NCBI GenBank assembly: GCA_964482435.1
Contig: CAYZXL010000072.1
Location: forward strand, 1-22,673
Source: CAYZXL01 sp964482435
GTDB taxonomy: Bacteria > Auribacterota > JABMQX01
DNA: 22,673 bases
Direction: 5' to 3'
The translations under genes and the position numbers were made by a program. Shown piece after piece: positions 8,646-15,417 of this stretch. Position 1 is the first letter of the stretch. The number at the start of each line of letters is the position of its first letter. The notes below the pieces were generated by a model. That model worked only from the letters and a program-made list of their open reading frames with translations. It was not told where the DNA came from and did no database searches.

Positions 8646-9514
8646 TGTCCAATCCTCCTATCATGAGGGACTGAGTCCACGTCTTTTACTCTTCCCGGCC
8701 ATTGTGTCTTATCCTTGAGGTGGCCGCAATCAAGAACTTGGGTGCAGCCCTTGGCTGGTGTCGTGCCGGCCCTTTGACTTTCCTGGCGACTTTGGACCCT
8801 GTGCACGTTACCCAGCAAAGAGTTTGCTGTGCCACTGTGCAGACCTTGGTGGCCCTATCATGGGGAAAATCCTCCTGACTGATCCCCGGCTTTGGCAGGA
8901 CATCAACGCCTGAACAGCACTCCCTTCGGAAGGGGTAGCGCCGTTATGTGGCGAAGGAGCGTGGCCAGGTCCCTAACATGGGATGAAACGCGTTTGTTCA
9001 GCTTCTGCTTCCTAACTCGACCAGTCTTTCAGAATTCTGCTTTCCCTGCGACCGCCTCTCGCTCCGCTTCCTCCCAGAACAATCGCCGTAGCTCCGCCAA
9101 GCAGCCCAGTCCAGCCTCGTGTATCTGAAATGCTCAGCACACCACTCCCCCCAAGACCTCTCTCCTAAAGGCCTTCCTGCGTTCCGAATTCTCAGAGCAG
9201 GTTGTTGCCTAAAGGCGATAGGCGCGGTATGGTGTATCCGCTCGTGAAGTCATCTCCCCGTATCAGCTTCTGTCGGACTGTGCGGCTGAGTGCGTGACGG
9301 GTCTTGTCGCGCAGGAAGTCTGCCGGTCCGGATGACAACCGAAGGCAGCCCAACAATGAAGACTGTTGCTTTCTTTTGCTTTGTGCGTGCACTCCTTTTA
9401 GGGTGCTTTGGAGCCGGGCGTGCCAAGATGAGATTGGTCGTTCATGGTGTGATCAAGTCGTTATGCCGCGGCGCTGGACATCGGGTAGCTTGGACAGCCA
9501 TGGGCGGGCCGGCA
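8646..9514. other. Divergent intergenic region before the uptake operon
   Basis: This 870-base stretch separates the minus-strand oxidoreductase from the plus-strand uptake operon, so it should hold both sets of control sites. Only a weak plus-strand promoter (9205-9233) could be picked. The minus strand around 9010-9120 reads like an amphipathic coding segment (LAELRRLFWEEAEREAVAGKAE) interrupted by stops, possibly a decayed gene, but I recognise no family. From 9290 the frame is open into the binding-protein gene and includes a second signal-like segment from the ATG at 9356. Confidence 0.4.
9205..9233 (+). promoter_or_regulatory. Weak candidate promoter for the uptake operon
   Basis: TTGCCT (9205-9210) and TATGGT (9228-9233) are spaced by 17 bases and each matches four of six sigma70 consensus positions. 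The position, about 280 bases before the chosen start of the binding-protein gene, is plausible but the boxes are weak. Confidence 0.22.
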
Positions 9515-10549
9515 ATGAAAACACACGTGTACTTTCTATTCGTTGCATTTCTGGTTGCCTCTTCGCTCTCAGGCTGTGGGAAGAAGGGTCCAGGTTATGC
9601 CGGCACCTCTGCTGCTCGGAAGAGGATCGCCTGGTATGCATTGATCGTGCATCCCTATTTTGAGGAGGTGCGGAAAGGCGTCGTTGCGTTCGAAAGGGAC
9701 AGTGGCATCCTGGTCAAAACACAAATTGGCCAGGAAGCTACGCAGGACAATGAGAACGCCAATGTGGAGGCTCTCGCGGCACAGGGCTATCGCGGTTTTT
9801 CCATTTATCCCGGGGACGCCAGCGCTGCCAACGGGCTATACGACGAACTGGTCGCCAATGGTGCTTTCGTGGTCAGTTTCGGGGCGCCGACTGCGACGCC
9901 CACCGGGGCTTCCTTCTGTGTGGCGACGGACGTGCAAAAGGCCGCCGAAAAAGCGACAGAGGCCCTGATCCGTTTTATGGGTGGCCGAGGGAAAATCTTG
10001 AACGTTCTTGAGTTGGTCGAGGACCCGAACACGGTGCTTCGCCGCGAGGGCATAGAGAAAGAAGTTGCCCGGCACGGAGGCGTGAAGATTGTGCAAACTG
10101 TTGCTGGAATGAGCTCGTTTGAGGAAAGTATGGCCAAAATCCAGGATGCCCTCTCTGCCCGAATCCGCGAAATAGATGGCATTATCTGTACCGGCTACAC
10201 GCCGACCGTCGCCGCCGCCACGATCCTGTCAGAATGGCACCAGAAAGCAGGAAATAAGCGAATACACTTTGTCGGCATTGACACGGATGAAGTCGTGTTA
10301 AAGGCAATCGAAGCCGGGCAGATTGATGGAACCATCGCGCAGAATCCTCACGGGCACGGCTACATTAGCTGCAAACTGTTGTCTTACCTGTTGGATGGCT
10401 GGACACGGAAGAAGGGTGCGTACTTTGTGGACACAGGGGCGATCCTCGTGACCCGAGACAACCTGAAGACCTACCGTGAGGAAGTTATGGCGATTACAGA
10501 AAGCATCCTGGCGGAACTGGACACTAAATATCTTGACCCGCCCAAATGA
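9515..10549 (+). CDS. Sugar-binding lipoprotein of an ABC importer
   Basis: This 344-aa protein is a periplasmic-binding-protein-like type 1 (ribose/rhamnose-binding, Peripla_BP_4) lipoprotein that captures a sugar for the permease encoded next. The signal peptide ends in the lipobox LSGC (18-21), so C21 should be lipidated. The mature part has the family pattern: PYFEEVRKG near residue 47, a GFSIYP strand near 92-97, and later GIICTGY, HFVGIDTDE and IDGTIAQNP, the last typical of the hinge-side motif. The frame is open back to a GTG at 9290. I chose ATG 9515 because it starts a proper lipoprotein signal, although its ribosome site (GGGCGGG) is poor. An alternative ATG at 9356 begins a second signal-like segment. 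Rhamnose is the inferred ligand because of the downstream mutarotase. Confidence 0.88.
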   Translation: MKTHVYFLFVAFLVASSLSGCGKKGPGYAGTSAARKRIAWYALIVHPYFEEVRKGVVAFERDSGILVKTQIGQEATQDNENANVEALAAQGYRGFSIYPGDASAANGLYDELVANGAFVVSFGAPTATPTGASFCVATDVQKAAEKATEALIRFMGGRGKILNVLELVEDPNTVLRREGIEKEVARHGGVKIVQTVAGMSSFEESMAKIQDALSARIREIDGIICTGYTPTVAAATILSEWHQKAGNKRIHFVGIDTDEVVLKAIEAGQIDGTIAQNPHGHGYISCKLLSYLLDGWTRKKGAYFVDTGAILVTRDNLKTYREEVMAITESILAELDTKYLDPPK

Positions 10550-10551
10550 GA

Positions 10552-10576
10552 CGAGGCCGGGTTCTCCTGAGCCTCG
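10552..10576 (+). other. Hairpin after the binding-protein stop
   Basis: CGAGGC (10552-10557) and GCCTCG (10571-10576) form a 6-bp stem with a 13-nt loop, two bases after the stop codon and without a T-run. A hairpin in this place is common in importer operons, where it lets the binding protein be made in excess of the permease. Confidence 0.3.
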
Positions 10577-10746
10577 ACCCAATTTCAGAGAAAATCCCTG
10601 GCCGCGGCGCTTGTGGTTCATGGTTGGGGCGGAGGTCGTGTGTTGTCGTTTTGAGCAAGCACGTGAAAGGAACGAAGCAAAAACGTGCCGTCCGGTTTGT
10701 GCCGGGGTGTCAGGGAACTGAGCCGAATTGGGTAGAGAACAGATGT

Positions 10747-11703
10747 ATGGGTAGAGCAAACGTAAGAAGCTTGTTGAGGAGCAAAGATGCGGGGATCACC
10801 CTGTCCGCTTTTTTGCTTTTTGTTTTCTTCTCGGTGACGTCAACGAGCTTCCTGACCCGGTACAACATGTTCAATGTCTCACGCATGGTCGGATTCTTCG
10901 CACTGGTTGCTCTCTCGCAGGCTGCTGCGCTGGTCGTAGGAGGCATGAATCTTTCGGTTGGGGCAATAGGCGGCCTCTCTACGATAACTGCGGGCTACCT
11001 GGTTACGAGAGGAGGCCTCCCCGGCCTTGCGGCTGGCATCCTGGCCCTTCTCGTAGGTTTGGGTGCTGGTGCTGTGAACGGCCTGGTGGTCACCAGGCTG
11101 AGGCTCAGTTCTTTTATCACCACGCTGGCGACGTTGTTCATTTTCACCGGGCTGGTGTTCGGCTTCTCAAAAGGATACGCGTACACGGGCATCCCCAAAA
11201 GCTTCACTCTGGTCGGCCGGGGAGAACTTCTGTTCTTGTCCAACTTGTTCTGGCTTGCCCTGATTGTCCTGGCTGCGACGCATTGCATGTTTTGCCATAC
11301 GGTCTTCGGACGTCATTTACTGGCAACCGGCAGCAATTTGGAGGGAGCTCGACTTTCCGGGATACGCACCGACAGGATGATTCTGGCCGCGAATGCTCTG
11401 TCGGGATTGTATGCGGCCCTGGCAGCAGTACTCTGGGTGTCGCGCATGGGGTCCGCCCAGCCAGCCACGGGGAAAGACTGGTTGCTCAACTCCTTCGCCA
11501 TCGCTATCGTCGGTGGGACCGGATTGTCCGGTGGCAGCATTTCGTCACCCGGAATTCTCATGGGCGCAATCGTCATCGTTCTCGTCAAGAATGGACTTGT
11601 GACGTTAGGTGCGAATGTTTACTTCGAGCAAAGCTTTTTGGGGTCCATTATTCTCATGGCCGTCATCCTGAATAGAGCACGGGAGTTGTGGGTCAAGGAA
11701 TAG
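10747..11703 (+). CDS. ABC sugar permease, RbsC-type (BPD_transp_2)
   Basis: This 318-aa inner-membrane protein has about eight to ten hydrophobic segments and the RbsC/AraH hallmark GGMNLSVG near residues 60-67, the EAA-like region around GSNLEGARLSGI, and the C-terminal IVGGTGLSGG-S-x3-PG-x2-MGA segment. It should form the membrane channel for the sugar delivered by the upstream lipoprotein. The frame is open to an ATG at 10546 that overlaps the previous stop (ATGA). That would add 67 residues unlike any permease N-terminus, so I chose ATG 10747, though its ribosome site is weak. No ATPase gene lies between or after these two genes. A homodimeric channel is likely since there is only one permease gene. 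Confidence 0.9.
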   Translation: MGRANVRSLLRSKDAGITLSAFLLFVFFSVTSTSFLTRYNMFNVSRMVGFFALVALSQAAALVVGGMNLSVGAIGGLSTITAGYLVTRGGLPGLAAGILALLVGLGAGAVNGLVVTRLRLSSFITTLATLFIFTGLVFGFSKGYAYTGIPKSFTLVGRGELLFLSNLFWLALIVLAATHCMFCHTVFGRHLLATGSNLEGARLSGIRTDRMILAANALSGLYAALAAVLWVSRMGSAQPATGKDWLLNSFAIAIVGGTGLSGGSISSPGILMGAIVIVLVKNGLVTLGANVYFEQSFLGSIILMAVILNRARELWVKE

Positions 11704-11727
11704 CAAGGGGTGAGGAGGGCTTGAGCC

Positions 11728-12072
11728 ATGGCTGTCAAACGCTACGGATGGGTTACCGGTATCAGGCCGGAAAAGATTGACTACTACAAGGAACTCCATG
11801 CGAATCCCTGGCCCGGCGTGGTGGCCAGGATCAAGGAGTGCAACATCCGGAATTTTTCCATCTTCCTGAAAGAAATCGAGGGAAGGCATTACCTATTTGC
11901 GTACCTCGAATACACAGGGGATGATTTCGAGGCAGATATGGCCAAAATGGCCGGCGATCCCAAGACCCAGCGCTGGTGGAAGGAAACCGATCCTTGCCAG
12001 ATTCCCCTGCCCGAAGGAGCGGTGCAAGGGAAAATCTGGGCCGACATGGAGCAGGTGTTCCATTTGCCATAG
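11728..12072 (+). CDS. rhaM: L-rhamnose mutarotase
   Basis: This 114-aa protein interconverts the alpha and beta anomers of L-rhamnose, which speeds its entry into catabolism. The match to the E. coli RhaM/YiiL family (about 104 aa) is direct: Y20-x3-H24 followed by WPGV (the YQRRH...WPE motif with the catalytic His), NFSIFL, LFAYLEY, the tryptophan pair in QRWWKETD, and the C-terminal MEQVFHLP. The ATG follows GAGGAGGG with normal spacing, 24 bases after the permease stop and 25 bases before the next gene, so it is firmly in the operon. It is the main evidence that the importer handles rhamnose or a close derivative. No rhamnose isomerase, kinase or aldolase is in the window. Confidence 0.93.
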   Translation: MAVKRYGWVTGIRPEKIDYYKELHANPWPGVVARIKECNIRNFSIFLKEIEGRHYLFAYLEYTGDDFEADMAKMAGDPKTQRWWKETDPCQIPLPEGAVQGKIWADMEQVFHLP

Positions 12073-12097
12073 CCAGTTGTGTCAGGAGGAAATCGAG

Positions 12098-13402
12098 ATG
12101 AACGCACGCGAGCGCGTGATCGCTGCTATAGAGCACCGTGAGCCGGACCGCATCCCCGTGGACCTCGGCGCCACGCCCAGCTCAGGCATCTCTGCGATTG
12201 CGTACGGAAACCTCAAAAGGCATCTTGACATGACCGGCGGCAATACGCGCATCTACGATGTTGTTCAGCAGCTCGCCCAACCAGAGGAGTTACTCCTCGG
12301 CCGCTTCAATATTGACGTGGTTGACGTCGGACGGACGTTTAACGTTGATGATTCGGACTGGTACGACGTCACACTGGCCGACGGACAGACTGCGCAATAT
12401 CCCGCCTGGTTCAAGCCGGAGCCGTTCTTGGACGGCTCCTGGATTGCGCGCGCGGCCGACGGCACCGTCATAGCACGCATCCCCGGCGGTGGTGCGTTCT
12501 TCGATCAGGCTTACTTTCCATGGCTCGACGGCTATCCGGAGAGCTTCGTCGCCCTTCCCGAGGCGATGGGCAAAGTCCTGTGGGCAGCCCTGGTTCATAG
12601 TCCGTGGGACCATGCCGCGGAGCCTCACTTCTGGGAAGAGTTGCGAAGACGAGCGATTGCGTTGCGGGCATCCACAGACCGGGCGCTGATGGTCGTGGCA
12701 GGATGCAATCTCTTCGAATGGGGCACGTTTCTCCGGCGGATGGATAACTTCCTGATGGATTTGTGCGCGGAACAGAAGAACGTGGAGCGCCTGCTTGACT
12801 CGCTCATGGAGATACACCTCAACACTCTTGAGAAGGTCTGCCTGGCAGTAGGCGATGTCTGCGACATGCTGCGCTTTGGTGACGACTTAGGCACAAACGA
12901 TGGCCCATTCATGTCCCCGGACCTGTACCGCCGCTTCTTCAAATGGCGTCATGCTCAACTATGCGAATACGTTCACAAAAACAGCCCGATGAAAACCTTT
13001 CTTCACTCCTGCGGCTCAATCTACAGACTGCTGCCAGACCTGATCGAAGCGGGCTACGACATCATTAACCCCGTTCAGACCAATTGTCGCGACATGGAAC
13101 CTGAAAAACTCAAGCGGGAGTTCGGCAAGGAGCTCTGCTTCTGGGGTGGCGGCTGCGACACGCGAAGCGTGCTCAATCATGGCACGCCGGAGGAGGTGCG
13201 GCGCCATGTGCTGAAGCGTCTGGAGACCTTTGCCCCCGGCGGCGGCTTCGTTTTCAGCGCGGTTCACAACATTCTTCCCGATGTTCCCCCGCAAAACATC
13301 GTCGCCATGTACGAAGCGATCGAGGCCTTCGCGGGATATTCCTGCAACCCGGGTCCTGATGGAGGAAAAACCCATGCGACCGGCTCTCAGGCTGTTGGAT
13401 GA
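12098..13402 (+). CDS. Uroporphyrinogen decarboxylase-family (MtaA/CmuA-like) methyltransferase
   Basis: This 434-aa protein belongs to the URO-D fold family. The likely role is methyl transfer between a methylated corrinoid protein and an acceptor thiol or folate, not haem synthesis. It begins MNARERVIAAIEHREPDRIP, the usual opening of the methyltransferase-type members. GDDLGTNDGPFMSP (261-274) is a family signature. HSC (303-305) and the later C353 in GGGC give the His-x-Cys...Cys set that binds zinc in MtaA/CmuA-type enzymes. The frame is open 67 codons upstream, but AGGAGGA at 12083-12089 fixes the start at ATG 12098. It lies 25 bases after rhaM, and its 3' end overlaps the MttB-like gene by 29 bases, so the two are probably coupled. 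Confidence 0.9.
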   Translation: MNARERVIAAIEHREPDRIPVDLGATPSSGISAIAYGNLKRHLDMTGGNTRIYDVVQQLAQPEELLLGRFNIDVVDVGRTFNVDDSDWYDVTLADGQTAQYPAWFKPEPFLDGSWIARAADGTVIARIPGGGAFFDQAYFPWLDGYPESFVALPEAMGKVLWAALVHSPWDHAAEPHFWEELRRRAIALRASTDRALMVVAGCNLFEWGTFLRRMDNFLMDLCAEQKNVERLLDSLMEIHLNTLEKVCLAVGDVCDMLRFGDDLGTNDGPFMSPDLYRRFFKWRHAQLCEYVHKNSPMKTFLHSCGSIYRLLPDLIEAGYDIINPVQTNCRDMEPEKLKREFGKELCFWGGGCDTRSVLNHGTPEEVRRHVLKRLETFAPGGGFVFSAVHNILPDVPPQNIVAMYEAIEAFAGYSCNPGPDGGKTHATGSQAVG

Positions 13403-14834
13403 TTCACTGATCGAGAAAATCGTTGCAGAAGCTCTCGATCTGCTCTGCACGCTGGGAGTGGAGATTCACAACCCGAGCGTTCTGAGAATGCTGGCTGACC
13501 ACGGCGCCGAGGTGACCGAGGCAAAATGCCATGCTCAACTTGCCCCTGCAATCATTGACAAGGCACTGCGCACGGTGCCGCGCTCCTTCAAGCTGTATGA
13601 CGTTCTGGGCAACGAGACACATCATTTTGTCGGGAATAACGTTTACTTCACTCCGGGCTCGGCCGCCATCAACATTCTCGACAGCCGGACCGGTTCGATC
13701 CGCAGGCCGACCACGGAGGACTACATTCGATACGTCAAGGTGGTCTCGGGCCTGGCCCACATTGCATCGCAGAGCACCGCACTCATCGCCGCCGACGTTC
13801 ACGAGAAAATCTCGGATAGCTACCGCCTCTATCTGAGCCTGCTGTACGGCGAGAAGCCTGTGGTGACGGGTGCGTTCACCATCGAATCCTTCGAGGTCAT
13901 GAAGGAGCTTCAGGCCGCCGTGCGCGGCAGCGCGGAGAGGCTCAAGGAGCAGCCCTTGACGGTCTTCTCCTGCTGCCCCACCGCTCCCCTCAAGTGGAGC
14001 GACGTCACCAGCCAGAATCTGGTTGATTGCGCCAGGTGGTCAATCCCGGTGGAGCTTGTATCCATGCCGCTGTCGGGATTCATGGCGCCGGTGACCCTGG
14101 TCGGCAGCCTGATCCAGCAGACCGCAGAGAACCTGAGCGGGCTGGTGATCAGCCAACTCACAAACCCAGGACATCCGATTCTTTACGGCGGCTCGCCGGC
14201 AATCTTCGACGTGCGCTACGAAACCACCCCCATGGGCGCGGTCGAGACCGCGATGCTCAATTGTGCCAACAGCGAGATCGGCAAGTACCTGGGGATGCCC
14301 ACCCAGGGCTACATAGCGCTGAGCGATGCCAAGCAGCTCGACGCACAGGCGGGTCTCGAAACGACGCTGGGGGCCACGCTGGCGGCGCTTTCCGGCATCA
14401 ACAGCATTTCAGGGCCGGGGATGCTCGACTTCGAAAGCTGCCAGAGCCTGGAGAAACTCGTCCTTGACAACGAGATTTGCGGAATGGCTTTTCGGCTGCT
14501 TCGGGGCATAGAGCCGCGAGAGGACTTCCCCGCCATTCCGATCTTCCAGGAACTCCTGCGCGAGAAGCACCTCTTGATTGCCGACCACACGCGGCGCCAC
14601 TTGCGAGAGGAGATCACCTTCCCCGGCCCCGTCATCAACCGCGCCAACCGGGCCCGCTGGCTCCAGGAGGGAAGAACGACGTTGCGAGAACGCGCCGAGA
14701 GAGAGGTTGCTCGGTTAGTCGAGAGCTACACACCGCCGCGGCTCCCCGAGAATGTGAAAAGCGAGTTGACCCGGATGATGGAACGTGAAGCGCGAAGATA
14801 CGGCATGGATAGCCTGCCCGCGAGAATGGAGTGA
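13374..14834 (+). CDS. MttB-superfamily corrinoid methyltransferase, non-pyrrolysine
   Basis: This 486-aa protein matches the trimethylamine methyltransferase (MttB, PF06253) superfamily. Landmarks are VEIHNPSVLRML near the N-terminus, YFTPGSAAINILD (91-103), TTEDYIRYVKVV (113-124), YGGSPAIFD (271-279), SDAKQLDAQAGLE (317-329) and SGPGMLDFES (346-355). Family members move a methyl group from an amine or related substrate to a corrinoid protein. There is no in-frame TAG, so this is one of the pyrrolysine-free members, like the glycine-betaine enzyme MtgB; the true substrate is unknown. GGAGG at 13361-13365 selects ATG 13374. An ATG at 13359 is in frame but has no site. The start lies inside the URO-D gene (29-base overlap), implying translational coupling and joint function. 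Confidence 0.9.
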   Translation: MRPALRLLDDSLIEKIVAEALDLLCTLGVEIHNPSVLRMLADHGAEVTEAKCHAQLAPAIIDKALRTVPRSFKLYDVLGNETHHFVGNNVYFTPGSAAINILDSRTGSIRRPTTEDYIRYVKVVSGLAHIASQSTALIAADVHEKISDSYRLYLSLLYGEKPVVTGAFTIESFEVMKELQAAVRGSAERLKEQPLTVFSCCPTAPLKWSDVTSQNLVDCARWSIPVELVSMPLSGFMAPVTLVGSLIQQTAENLSGLVISQLTNPGHPILYGGSPAIFDVRYETTPMGAVETAMLNCANSEIGKYLGMPTQGYIALSDAKQLDAQAGLETTLGATLAALSGINSISGPGMLDFESCQSLEKLVLDNEICGMAFRLLRGIEPREDFPAIPIFQELLREKHLLIADHTRRHLREEITFPGPVINRANRARWLQEGRTTLRERAEREVARLVESYTPPRLPENVKSELTRMMEREARRYGMDSLPARME

Positions 14835-14893
14835 GAGAGGTTTCATTCCACGGTTGCCGTAGATTCTCAGTGTTGCTGATGGTGTCTTCGGGA

Positions 14894-15226
14894 TTATTGA
14901 TTCTCCTCGGCTATGAGCTGCGACAGGGTTTTGACCTGCCTTTCATCCATGGCCACGAAACGGAGACCTGTTGCGAATCTGCCGCCTTCCAGATGGTGCG
15001 ACCAGATAACCTGGCCCTGGACGTGGAAGACACCTTTTTTCTGTGGAGATTGCGGCAAGGCATGCTCTTCCGGCTCCGGCAAGAGAAGTTCCAACACAAG
15101 GGCGCTACCGACTGGGTAATGCCTATGAGTTTCGATTCCGATCCCGCCAAGGGAAATGTCCTTTCCAGTCGCGTCCGCGCACTCAGGGCCAAGGAGCGGA
15201 TTCACTTCACAAACCTTCCAGACCAT
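14894..15226 (-). CDS. Short PilZ-domain protein, N-terminus atypical
   Basis: This 110-aa cytoplasmic protein has the PilZ core: DISLGGIGIE (residues 23-32, giving the D-x-S-x-x-G motif that contacts cyclic di-GMP), a beta strand ending in LELLLPEP, then VQGQVIWSHH and FATGLRFVAMD, the paired strands that close the barrel. The RxxxR motif that normally lies 20-35 residues before DxSxxG is not present: the residues before it contain no arginine pair, and the frame is closed by a TGA about 30 codons above the ATG. The gene may be truncated, frameshifted, or a non-binding PilZ. It converges on the mttB-like gene, leaving 59 bases with no clear terminator. The ATG has GGGAGG at short spacing. 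Confidence 0.75.
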   Translation of the reverse strand: MVWKVCEVNPLLGPECADATGKDISLGGIGIETHRHYPVGSALVLELLLPEPEEHALPQSPQKKGVFHVQGQVIWSHHLEGGRFATGLRFVAMDERQVKTLSQLIAEENQ

Positions 15227-15417
15227 CGCCTCCCAGCCTTTGGACGGAATCGGTTTCAGGACTGGCGACCCAAGGACAACAGCGGCTGAATCACGTATTT
15301 ACCTGCCCGCTCAGCAAGCCTTTTTCGTTCTCCTTTTCTTTTGAAAAATGTGAAAAGAGAGCGTTCGTTCCGCCTGAAAAAATGGAAGCTAATTTAAGAA
15401 TGCGACATCTCTGTTGC

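Noticed and set aside
10546..10746. Upstream extension of the permease gene from an ATGA overlap
   Set aside because: The 67 extra residues are basic and unlike permease N-termini. The overlap is attractive, so the start remains slightly uncertain.
11897..12097. Upstream extension of the URO-D-family gene
   Set aside because: The extra 67 codons overlap rhaM in another frame and do not resemble the family; the AGGAGGA site fixes the start at 12098.
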